Positions 46,738 to 58,500 of a stretch of 64,000 nt of DNA are shown in pieces (the first letter of the stretch is position 1; each line of letters opens with the position of its first letter). Under the pieces are notes generated by a model. That model had not been told where the DNA came from and searched no databases. It saw nothing but the letters and a program-made list of their open reading frames with translations. The translations under genes were made by a program, and so were the position numbers. Source of the DNA: Oegoconia quadripuncta (taxonomy: Eukaryota; Arthropoda; Insecta; Lepidoptera; Autostichidae); contig OX438755.1 of the NCBI GenBank assembly GCA_949316235.1, positions 21,413,151 to 21,477,150 of the forward strand, read 5' to 3'.

Positions 46738-46970
46738 AATTTAACTAATATTTTAAGTGCGAAAGTTTGGATGTTTGTTTGTTTGTTTCTCAATTACGGC
46801 GAAACGGACGAACGGATTTGGATGAAATTTGGTATATTGGTAGAAAATACCCTGGATTAAGACATAGGATATTTTATATCCCGATAGTGTGAGTAGTTCC
46901 CGCAGGATAAAGAAATTTCCGCGATAAAGTTATTCAACGCAGGCGAAGCCGCGGGCGGAAAGCTAGTGAT
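46738..46970 (+). mobile_element. Helitron-like non-autonomous element, second copy
   Basis: AACTAATATTTTAAGTGCGA ... CGAAGCCGCGGGCGGAAAGC-TAGT, same family as 41846-42053. Confidence 0.5.
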
Positions 46971-47095
46971 ATATAAATTGCACAACAGAAAAGAAAATAC
47001 AGTTACAGAAATTGGTTAGTAACGTACGATTTGGTTACCTTATCACTAACAGCGATTTCTTCCAGGCAATATTAGTAATGCGTCTTCTGACTTGA
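46970..47095 (-). mobile_element. LINE 3'-UTR fragment, minus strand
   Basis: TTGCACAACAGAAAAGAAAA then CACTAACAGCGATTTCTTCCA, same family as 11316-11430 and 24915-25020. Confidence 0.5.
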
Positions 47096-47224
47096 GAGAC
47101 ATGTTGGATGAAAATCGGTTAAGCCGTGTCAAAGAAATTTAGCTGTTTACACAGTTTTTTGGTGTGTGTGGATGATATCATAGTCTTTCGAAGGTTTTCC
47201 ATATTTTTTTTTTATATTTAAGAT

Positions 47225-48300
47225 TAAACCCGGAGATCAAAAATCAAAATCAAAATCAAAAATATTTTATTCAATGTAGGATACAAAAATATCACTTATT
47301 GAAAGTCAACATGCTATTTTTCTTTTTTTAACTACATCGCTTCACAAGGTGTTATGGTTAGGGAGAAGAAGCGACAAGAAACTCCGCAACAACACATCTT
47401 TTCAACTAGTCTCCATCCTTACAACAATACTACATCTTATATTACATAATTACAAAACAATAGCAATTAACATAACGACCAGCTAACACCAGACCTCCTT
47501 ATCGCCTAAATAATCATCTATCCTGTAATAACCCTTCTTACACAGAGTTTCTTTAATGTGGCGTTTAAATTTCTGCTCTGTTAAGCTCAATACATGTTCT
47601 GGTATTTTATTGTAAAAGCGTATGCTGTGTCCCACAAAGGATGTGCTAACCTTGCTAAGTCTAAATTGTGGAATTTCAATTTTATTTTTGTTTCTAGTAT
47701 TCAAATTATGATTATCAGAATGTTTGCGAAATAGGCATATATTTTTGCGTACATACATTATACTGTCATATATATATTGGGATGCAACAGTTAAAATACT
47801 TATTTCTTTAAACAGATCTCTTAGAGAATCACGGCAGCGTAATTTATATATTGCTCTGATTGCTCTTTTTTGTAGAACAAATATTGTTTGAATATCTGCA
47901 CCTCTACCCCACAGTAGTATACCATAAGACATAATGCTATGAAAGTAGCTAAAATAAACGAGCCTCGCTGTTTTAATGTCAGTAAGTTGTCTAATCTTAC
48001 GAACAGCATAAGCAGCTGAACTGAGCCTGCTCGCAAGTGTCTCAATATGCGACCCCCACTGTAGTGTGGAGTCCAAAGTGATGCCAAGAAAAACAGTGTT
48101 CTCAACAAATTCCAATGGTTCACTATTCAACTTTAGGTTGTTTTCCCCCTGCCTTACATTAGGTAAGGAAAACTTAATACATTTGGTTTTCTTAGCATTT
48201 AGAACTAAATTATTCACAGTAAACCAGTTCGAAACCTGTGAAAGAGTATCGTTTACATCGTCATTATAGTCATACGTTCTTAGCAAAGTTTGATGGGAAT
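47225..48300 (-). mobile_element. Jockey/CR1-type LINE 3' portion
   Basis: Minus-strand element with an (AATCAA)n repeat at 47238-47270 as its simple-repeat 3' tail and an open frame at 47483-48300. 5'-truncated. Confidence 0.85.
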
Positions 48301-48379
48301 CGGTTAAGCATTTTCGAAGATATTTAGCTGTTAACACTATCTTTTGGTCTGACCTGGACGATATAATCATTTGTTCCAT
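47483..48379 (-). pseudogene. LINE reverse-transcriptase C-terminal fragment (Jockey/CR1 type)
   Basis: 298-residue frame; about the first 30 residues come from flanking DNA. Real LINE part: NWFTVNNLVLNAKKTKCIKF, FLGITLDSTLQWGSHI, SYFHSIMSYGILLWG and the tail LNTRNKNKIEIPQFRLSK ... RFYNKIPEHVLSLTEQKFK. These are palm-end and thumb motifs; the FADD-type active site is missing. Uninterrupted but truncated. Confidence 0.85.
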
Positions 48380-48434
48380 TGATGTTGTAGGAGGTTTTCT
48401 AAATTTTCAATTTATAATTATTGTAAATGTCTTT

Positions 48435-48492
48435 ATACAATAAATAATTAATTATTAGGTCATGTTACCTAATAATTAATTATTTATTGTAT
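48435..48492. repeat. Perfect 26-bp inverted repeat
   Basis: Arms 48435-48460 and 48467-48492 (ATACAATAAATAATTAATTA...) around a CATGTT loop. Confidence 0.95.
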
Positions 48493-48544
48493 ACATCTAT
48501 TAATATACTTTACGATGAGTATAAGTCATGCGAAGTTCAGAAGT

Positions 48545-49105
48545 TCATGTACGTTACTGTGAAAGTTTTCTATTGCGACGTACGTTGACGCGAAAGTTCT
48601 TTATTGCGATAAACGTTACTGTGAAAGTTTACCATCGCGACGTACGTTGACGCGAAAGTTCTTTATTGCGATAAACGCTACTGCAAAAGCTTACCATCGC
48701 GACGTACGTTGACGCGAAAGTTCTTTACTGCTATGTTTGTTATTAAGAAAGTTTACTATCGCGACATGCTTTGTTACGAAAGTTCTTTACTGCGATAGAC
48801 GTTACTGCCAAAGTTTACCATCGCGACGTATGTTGACGCGAAAGTTCTTTACTGCGATGTTTGTTATTACGAAAGTTTACCATCGCGACATGCGTTGTCA
48901 CGAAAGTTCTTTATTGCGATAGACGTTACTGCCAAAGTTTACCATCGCGACGTACGTTGACGTGAAAGTTCTTTACTGCGATGTTTGTTATTACGAAAGT
49001 TTACCATCGCGACATACGTTGTCACGAAAGTTCTTTATTGCGATAGACGTTACTGCCAAAGTTTACGCGTTCGTTGACGCGAAAGTTCTTTACTGCGATG
49101 TAGGT
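48545..49105. repeat. Minisatellite, ~60-bp units in a ~120-bp higher-order pattern
   Basis: Units built on GCGACGTACGTTGACGCGAA-AGTTCTTTACTGCGATG and GCGACATGCGTTGTCACGAA-AGTTCTTTATTGCGATA, about nine in all, the two types alternating in the right half. Located 400 bp before the gene 2 start codon. Confidence 0.9.
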
Positions 49106-49109
49106 TTTT

Positions 49110-49511
49110 GCGATTTGAACTTATACTTTTCCAAATTTTAAACTGAATATTTTAGCATCACAAAGCGAATACCTCATAATATAATACATACAGAAAGTAA
49201 GCAATAAAATTTAACCGTAACTAAATAGAAATTATTGATTTATTTCACGTGATATGTTCGGCCTAAGTCTACCCCTCATAGTATTTGAAATAAAAATAAT
49301 AATTGTTCCGAAAAACGTATCAAGGTGGCTTCGGTCGAAGGCACACGTACACATTTACAAGTTGCGGGCTCATTTTAGTGTTTTAATATTATACTTTAAC
49401 CTTTTAAGTGCCGAACGCCTCGAAATTAGGTATTGATAATGATTTAGGAAGATAAACTCAGTGATAAAGCAACTTTGTCAATAAACTATCAAAAGTACTT
49501 CAGATAGAATA
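49110..49511 (+). promoter_or_regulatory. Putative promoter / 5' leader region of gene 2
   Basis: About 400 bp between the minisatellite and the gene 2 start codon with no repeat that I recognise. It contains an E-box-like CACGTG near 49247 and a TCAGTG at about 49459 that resembles an arthropod initiator. No clear TATA box at the expected spacing. Inference only from position. Confidence 0.25.
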
Positions 49512-49599
49512 ATGGTTGAATCTGATGTAGAATTAAACTGCGATAATTGTAAATTGAACAAAAATAAATCACGCCAGGTTGATAAGAATCCCTATAAAG
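49512..49599 (+). CDS. Gene 2 exon 1 (start codon)
   Basis: ATG followed by 28 further codons (MVESDVELNCDNCK..., ending NPYK) plus one base, then GTAAGA. Phase 1 matches the next acceptor, giving Glu at the junction. Hydrophilic cytoplasmic N-terminus with a C-xx-C pair. Another ATG choice is not apparent because the same frame has stops close upstream. Confidence 0.75.
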
Positions 49600-52500
49600 G
49601 TAAGAAAGAGAAGAAAGTTTCCTATCATCGTGCTAAACAAGCAAGAAAGCACGAGAACAGTACAATAATTAATGTTAACACATGGATTTAACTTTTGTTT
49701 CATATATATTTTCTTATAAACAACAAAGCATTTACAAATAAACAAATAATTTATACTAAGGAGAATAACCCTAACTTTCGGAGAACTTGCGAACCGCTTC
49801 CGTGGCTCAGTGTAAACAACATTGGGTCTACGATTCGCGTAGCGTACGGTCGCGGGTTCGATCCCCAGCGGGGTACATGTTTAAGTACTCGGTGTGGTTG
49901 GTGGTAGGGCATTTTAAATGTCCGCCTGTTAGCCGGGTTAGCCCTTGACCTCAATCACACCTGATGTTAAGTGAACATAAGACCGAAGGTGGTAGCGTAA
50001 TTCTAATTCCACGTCATACTTCAACGCTTATAAAAATTAGTTTTAATTGTTATATGCATATTTCAGAATGGGGCTACAGACACCAGCAATGTATCATATT
50101 GTTCCTCTCATTCACAATAGCATACAGCCTGAAATCTTGTATGGGAGTACTATTGGTGGCCATGACAGAGTATAACACTACAAAAGAAATAAATTCAAAT
50201 AATAACAATACGAATTTAACTGGAAAGATATTAGAAGAACCAGTGAATTCAGTTAACGGATCTGTAGTTAATGTTGGAATTGGAGAAGGTGATTTTACAC
50301 CGGACGGATTTTGGAATGCCTTGCTGTTAGCACCCCCGGTATGTAGTTGAAGAAAATTGCTCTCTAAATTTCGTTAAATTATCAGTTTAGTCGTAGTAAA
50401 ATCTGCTATACGAGGGTAAGGATTCGTGGTGATGTTACATCCATTCACTCACACAAAGTGAAACCCTATACATTGGCTTGAATTCACATTCTATTAGAAA
50501 GAAAGAAAAAATTATTTAAACCCATCTCGTGACACAAACAATTACACTTATTTTATTTTTTTATTTTATTTTATTTACATAGAATCAACAGCATTATTAC
50601 AAATTCTTATTCAGAAAACTAATACCAAACTTATGCCAATTAAAGATTCTTATTATGTTACTGACAACGGTTACTTTAACATTGTTCGTACTAATGACAT
50701 TATTAATTATAATATTATTAAATAAATGTCAATGAAAACAAATCAAATCCACAGTGTTATATGAGTCGTTATGTTAATATGTCTAAATATTAATAAAATA
50801 TGTCTATGGAAGTGAAATAGGCCAAATGAAAATGTCAAAATTGTAGATCTATAAATATGTACAAAATATGTGTGTTGTGAGTGTCTGTGTGTGTAAGAGT
50901 TAGTGTGTGTGACAGTTAGTGTGTGTGTGGCGTGTGGTGGTGGGTATTGCATGATGGAGTAAATCAATGGACGGTAATAGAAGTAATCAGCAAAATGTGA
51001 TAAGATACATTTTTTTTTTTATGCATAACGGGTTGTTACTTCACCTCAATCACACCTGATGTTAAGTGAAGATGAGGTCGAAGGTGGAAGCGTACTAACT
51101 CCGAAACCCCAACACATTTAGGGGACTATCTATCTTATTTCTGACAACCAGAACACAACAGTGCTATTAACATTGCTGCTTGGCCCTAGATTTAGATAAG
51201 ATGGTGGTAGCTAGCCAGGCGGACATTTAAAATGCCCTACCACCAACCAAACCGAGTACTTAAACATGTACCCCGCTGGGGATCGAACCCGCGACCTCCG
51301 AATCGTAAACCCAATGTTGTTTACATTGAGCCACGGAGGCGGTTAGATACATGCGTGTACCTACATCTCTTTCCCTCAATAATAAAATGATCTCCTTAAT
51401 AATTAATATACTTAATAATCATAGGGCATTTTAAATGTCTGCCTGTCTTCCCACCATAGATATATAGATAAAAACATTTATTCTCTGCACTTTACATACA
51501 ACCAAAATACAAGAACGAAACAATAATAAACCCTATGTAATCAACGGATAGAATAAATAAATAAATGAAAGCTTAATATAATGACGCACACCATACAAGA
51601 TTTTCCCAGCGATGGGCTGTACCCACTGTGCACTGAAAGGGCTCTGACTCAGCATATGCTGCAGCACAGATAGTGGTCCACACCACAGCGCTGGTTATTC
51701 TGCCAGAACCACTTACTGAAAAACGCACGCAACATTTCTGCAGCGAAACCATGTTATCTAAATCTGCCGCCAAGCAGCAATATTAATAGCACTGTTGCGT
51801 TCTGGTTGTCAGAGATAAAATAGATAGTACCCTAAATGTGTTGGGGTTTCGGAGTTAGTACGCTTCCTTACCTTCGACCTCATCTTCACTTAACATCAGG
51901 TGTGATTGAGGTCAAGTACAACGCGTCGTGCATAAAAAAAAAAGATTCACTACATTAATTCTACTTTCATTCTTGTTCTGCACTATAGCATTCACTCTCA
52001 TACATCATTGTTGGAACCATTACCCCGCCATGAACAGCCAGATGAGTTTTTGGACACCTTTTGGCTCTTCATAAAGACATGCTATGCTCCATTCACCTGA
52101 TTTCCGGCTTTCACTTATTTTCGAACTCCCTCTCACACTTTCCATCTCTTGGTAACAATGAACCCAAATACACACAAATACACGCATAAAAAAAACGCTA
52201 TTATATGGAAAAAGTTTGTATTTTCTACAGCCCTCCGTCTTTCTCATTGATGTGGTCTGACAGGGATTCATAAATTGACCTGGTTATATTTTTCAGTTGC
52301 ACTTTTGCTCTCGTACCACGTAAAATAATATGCCGTTTAGCTTGATTGCGTTCGATGGCAACATTTGCTACCACAGAGCCCTAGAAATAAGGACAAGAGA
52401 ATTCACGTCTAATGGGTATCATATTTTACTTCTTGGAAGCTTACGTGGTACTTAATTAACTGGTGCAGGCAGCCATCGCAATTCAAATAACATATACTCA

Positions 52501-55500
52501 CACAAATAGACACTCGTCTTTAGGCTCTGAGTTATTTCTGAAGAGAAGACGTTATTAGTTTCCGATCGCTGCACATCCTGGTATAATATATAAGGTCTAA
52601 CAATATTAACCCAACAAACTTTGGTAATTGCACGTACATGTCAATATAATAATATATTCTCTAAAAAAACTAGCCTTAAAAATTTTGTTTCCGAGTAAAA
52701 AAATAAATGTAAGTGCAAATGAAAAAACAAATTAACAGACTTACTCCATTTCGATTGTACCTTATTTTATCAATGAGAAAAAAAAAGGCAACGTTCATAT
52801 GGAAGACGCTAAAGGGGGTGGCGGGGCACAGGGCGCAACCAATCACAGCAAGTTGCGGCGGCGCCGGGCCAAGCGCCGGCGGCGAGCGGCGAGTGTTCGC
52901 CTTTCGGCGTCTTCAAAGATACCGCGGCACGTATTGGTGTTATGGCAAAGTACGTAGAGCTCGCGGCCATTAAGGTCCAACTCACATAATTTACATTTCT
53001 AAATTTTATTTTTTGAATAAAATCTGTTAACTTTAATGGCTTTAATGGCTCGGCAACGTTTGTCGGGTTAATTTTGTTAGACCTTATATACAGGGCGTCC
53101 CAAAGTTATGGGACATGAAGGGGAAGTACCTTAAATATTATAGATAGTGAATTTTGCTCAAAGAAGACTTTATGTTATTTTTAAAAGTTAGTAATTCTGC
53201 ATTCATAGATTTTCTAAAAATTACTTGCTTCGGCTGGGAATCGAACCGACTTAAATGTGAAAAAAAAAACACCCTACTTTTATGATGCCAATCGAAAGAA
53301 TAGCTAAAAAATAATAACTCTGCCTAAGTAACATAGTATTTTAAAAGAAAGGAACAACATAAAATGATTGAGTCAAATTTCAAGAAAGTTATTTATTGCC
53401 GACGACGTTCGAAAAGTAGCGATATTATCATTCCAAAGATAGCATTGATTATTCGTAAATAAGTACCCACTTCATAAAATAGGTACTAACATAGTTTTCC
53501 TTATTATAAGTGCACGTGTAGATGAAATGATAAAACTTGTATTTCAATACGTCCTCTGTAAGCTAGACAGAAGGCAAATTAAAAACAAAAATAAATAATT
53601 TATAATTTGAAAATGGAACAGTTTATGACAGCGTTTGTTTGAATGCATACTTTTTAAGATATTTTAAAAAGAAGTGATATTTTTAAATGTTGTTCTTAAA
53701 TTTGAAAATGGAACAGTATGTGCGAGCGTTTGTTTTTCGGATATTGATCTGTTTAGTCTCAATTCACTTACACAAGTGTTATTGTGTTAATTTATTGCGA
53801 ACATGGCATATCAAGTAAGTTTTGATCTAATGGAAGCATATTTTTTGAACGATAAAGATATCTCTAGAAGTTTGCGGTGGTATGGCGTAAAATATCCTGA
53901 TAGACAAATACCGTCTCGTAAAGTTTTGAAAAGGCTTGTGAACAATTTGAAAACTCTGGGACGTTTCGATAAACGCCCAAGAGAACCACAGCAAGAAAAC
54001 CATACGATCAACGACGAAGAACTTGGTATTTTAATTTACTTTTCGGCTTTTCCGAAAGCATCGGTGAGAGAAGGAGAACATGAAATTGGAGTTTCAAAAA
54101 GTAAAATACACCGTGTATTAAAAAAACACGGTTTTAAGAGTTATGTTGAAGGACGATTGGTTCAAAAATTACTTCCGGGCGATACAGAAAGGAGAAAAAA
54201 TTTCTGTCTTGATATCCAGGCACGATTGCTCGAAGATCCAAATTTTTTGGATAATATTATTTGGACAGACGAATCTAACTTTAGCAATAACGGTATGTAT
54301 AACCGCAACAATAATCGTATTTGGTCTAAAGAAAATCCCCTACGAGTGACTGAAACTAATAACCAAGTGCGTTTTTCACTCAACTGTTGGTGCGGACTTT
54401 TAAAAAACCGGGTTTTCTTAATCCATTTTTACCAAGGAACCTTGAACACAGAAAAGTATTTAGGAATACTTCAAATTTTAAGGGATAAGATAAGAAACCA
54501 TTCCGCGGCGGAGCAAGAAAACTTAATTTTCCAACAAGATGGAGCTCCGGCTCATAATAGTCGGAGAGCAGCAGAATTTCTAAATGAATGTTTTCCTACA
54601 TGGATTGGTACAAATGGACCGATTAGATGGCCGGCCAGATCCCCGGACCTCACACCATTAGATTTCTTCTTTTGGGGATACGTGAAAGATATGCTATACA
54701 AAAAGCGATACGAGAACGTAGGCGAGTTGCAAACAGAATTGTGCCATATCACATCGAGTGTTCACCATAAAATGATTAGAAAATCAACAGGCAGCGGGCT
54801 CATTAAAAGATTGGCGATTTGCGTAAGACAAGAGGGATCACATTTTGAGCATTTAATTAATTAATTTACAAAAAAATACCTACTTAATTGACTACGGCAG
54901 TTTCATGTATGTTTTTTATTTGATTAAAATGATTAATTTCACGTTGTTCCTTTCTTTTAAAATACTATGTTACTTAGGCAGAGTTATTATTTTTTAGCTA
55001 TTCTTTCGATTGGCATCATAAAAGTAGGGTGTTTTTTTTTTCACATTTGAGTCGGTTCGATTCCCAGCCGAAGCAAATAATTTTTAGAAAATCTATGAAT
55101 GCAGAATTACTAACTTTTAAAAATAACATAAAGTCTTCTTTGAGCAAAATTCACTATCTACGATATTTAAGGTACTTCCCCTTCATGTCCCATAACTTTG
55201 GGACGCCCTGTATACCAAGATTACAATCTTAGAGCAATGACTGTGTAAACAAATTGACAACTAACCCTTTTAATTTCAGTATCCGAAGTTCGCTTGGACT
55301 AAAAAACAACAAGACACCATCCAAGCCTCATTTTTCTGGGGTTACACTGTTATGCAAATCCCTTGCGGGGAACTGATCCATAGATTTGGAAGTCGGCGAG
55401 TTCTTTCGACAGCTATGATGATAGGTGGCATTATAACTCTGATGTTGCCTTTAGCAGCATACTACGTAAGTTTGCCTGTTGTCTCTTTAAAATATTTCGC

Positions 55501-58500
55501 CGCCGCCTCCGTGGCTCAATGTAAACAACATTAGGTTTACGTTTCGGAGGTCGCGGTTTCGATCCCCAGCGGGGTACATATTTAGTACTCGGTTTACTTA
55601 TCTAAATCTGCAGCCAAACAGCAATATTATAGCATTGTTGTGTTCCGGTTGTCAGAGATAATAAGTCCGCCAAATAAGATGGGGTTTTCGGGTCAGTACG
55701 CTACCACCTTCGGCCTTATCTTCACTTAACATCAGGTGTGATTGAGGTCAAGCGCTAACCCGTTGTGGATAAAAAAAAATGATTTTGACGTTATATGTTG
55801 CCTTTATATGCCTGTTGGCCCTATTCGGATCTCGATAACACACGGGGTTTTTAATGTCCAATTTTATTGTCCATTCAAAGATTTTATTTTTTTCAGTTAA
55901 GCTATAAAAACTGTATAAGTTTTTGACCTACATTATACTTTTAAATCGTGGTGACATTACTGATAAAGAACTAGCTCGAGAAATCAAACAAATCATTCAC
56001 ACAAAAACTTTCTTGTTAAAGAAAAGCTTCCTTGTTAAAAAAAGCTATTATAACCTAAATGATTTTTTTCAAGATAACAAAGTATTTATATGATATTTAC
56101 GGATCTTATGATACCTCAACGCCTGCTTTAAGAAATTTATATGTAAAAAATCTTAATAAATTATAATAACTATAGTTAAGTATAGAAAATAATAAACTGT
56201 CAGGCCCTCTCTTAATGTCTGATAATATTGCCATGCCTCAACGGGGCGTCACAAAATACACATTTATTTAAGACCTAGTTTTACTCATAAGCATGTACTT
56301 TATATTTGCGATACTGCAATAAACATACTGAATACTTTGTTACACCTATATAAACTTTTTTCAGTTCGGTTGGATATGCATTGCCATCTGCAGACTGATA
56401 CTTGGACTCTTCCAGGCGTCCATAATTCCAGCAATGCATGCGTTTTTCGGTAAATGGACCCATAAGGAAGAACGTGGGAAATTGATGGCATTTGTTGTTG
56501 GAGGTCAGGTGAATCACTGCGACAAAGTATATACCCAGATACTCGTGGAGTAGTCGCATTCGCTACTCGTTTGCGATTGGCGAAGTTAAGCAACATTTGG
56601 CGCGGTCGGTCCTTGGATGGGGGACCACTTTAATACAAGTGTTTCCGTCCTTCGAAGGGCATGATAATTAGTCGATTCCGCTTGTTTTCAATTGAAGGCG
56701 ATCGTTAAGCTAATTCGGTAGCCTACAGAGGGGCCGCTTAAAAATACTGATATCAGTGGCCACTTATCTGACACAACTACCAATCCGCACTCGGCCCACA
56801 TGATGAATTATGGCCTATACCCTCTCCCAGGTCAGGCTGTGCCCCAACAGTGGGCACGTGTAAGGCTGTTTTTGAAGTACCCAGATAAACTCAAGTGGTT
56901 ATCCCTTATCATTATGCTGGAAGCCTCTTATCATCTTGGCAATTTATACCGCTGGTTTGCATCTAACATCAAAAACCCTAATCAGACTATCGTTCTACAA
57001 GATTTATATGTCATAGTGGATATCAGTATCTGGCGTGACCCAGGGATCAATTGTAGGTCCTCTTCTATTCATTAATTTTGTCATGGATATTGACAAATGC
57101 TTTTTCATTCTAAGAATTTACTTGTCGCATATGATATGAAATTTTATAAAGTAATACACACTATCAGATAATAATAATAATAAATATCCTTAGATATACA
57201 CACAGCGCCATCTAGTTCCACAGTAAGCAACTATATGCTTGTGTTGTGGATACCAGATGGTTGATATAATACATAAATACATATTTTTTTGTAAATAAAT
57301 ACTTATTATAAATGAAAACATCCATAACTCGGGTACACATGTCCGTATTCATCACACAAACATATGCCCCTAGCGGGATTCGAACCCGCAACCTTTTGGT
57401 ATAGTGGTCAGAGTTGCTAACCACTACACCCAACAGGTCGTCAAATATTTATGACTTGTAATCTGATTTACTGCGGTTCAACCAATATTATGCTTTGAAT
57501 AAGCTCGATCTTAATATAACTAGGAGCTTCTGCATGTTCACTCGAAAAACTAATTATATTTGACTTTACCATATAATGATTAGTCAACAATTTTAGAGAA
57601 TTAAGTATCATACATGACAATGACTATTTAGTAACCAAGTTGACCATATTTCTGATGACACTTCCAAGATGCCAGGATTTGTAAATCATGCGAATATCCA
57701 AAGACCTACAGCTATTCATCATCATATCAGCCACAGGACGTCCACTGCTGATCATAGGCCTCCCTCATAGATTTCCAGAGGGACCGGTTGACCCGCGACT
57801 TCTAACGACTTGTATTATTTTGTTTATCAACGCTTTATTGTACTAAAGAAAATAAATATAAAACAAATTTACTTAAATGGATATCCAACACCATGATTTC
57901 TTCCAATCTACCATTGACTTTGTTAAAGAACAGTAGATTAGACGTCCTCGATGCGCGTGCAAATCTCCACTCGAGAACATTCATGCCCTACCGGCCATCA
58001 GTTCCTCGAATATATACCATGCCGACTGCCACTTACAACTTCAACAAACATTGAATATTTTCAGGCAATGCTTTAAGCCCAGTCATCGGAATGTTCATTA
58101 GTGGTTTCATTGTCACATCACCGTTAGGGTGGCCTGGAATCTTCCGATTGTACGGTTTGTTGTCGTGCCTCGTCGCTGTGATGTTGTGGTACCTGCTGGC
58201 TGACAGTCCTGCGCAGCATCCAAAAATATCAGCAAATGAAAGGCGGTATATTGAGGAGGATTTAGGGCAGAAAGAAATACACGTGACAACTATGGTAAGT
58301 TCAACATTATGAAAATTAAAACTTTTAAGATGAGACATCAGACCTTTTCTTTTGTCTCATTACTGAGAGTGAGAGGAAAGAAGAAGGATGATGAGACACT
58401 CTTTGCCACACGACTTGTATCGTGAAAAGGTAACACCGATATCTCAACAAAATCTTTTTAATTCTCTTGCATTCAAACGTATTGTAGTATATATTTGCCT

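Larger units (their letters stand above)
53091..55210 (+). mobile_element. Mariner-like (IS630/Tc1/mariner) transposon, apparently intact
   Basis: 2,120 bp between TA dinucleotides (53089-53090 and 55211-55212), the usual target duplication of this superfamily. Ends are long inverted repeats of 268 bp starting CAGGGCGTCCCAAAGTTATG. The interior encodes an uninterrupted transposase. It lies in intron 2 of gene 2 and abuts the right end of a MITE copy (52592-53088). Confidence 0.95.

Noticed and set aside
48545..49105. CRISPR-like repeat array
   Set aside because: Units are contiguous and diverged without unique spacers, in a eukaryotic genome; it is a minisatellite.
56535..56655. Functional 5S rRNA gene
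   Set aside because: Only the 3' half matches, with mutations in the internal promoter and multiple decayed relatives nearby.
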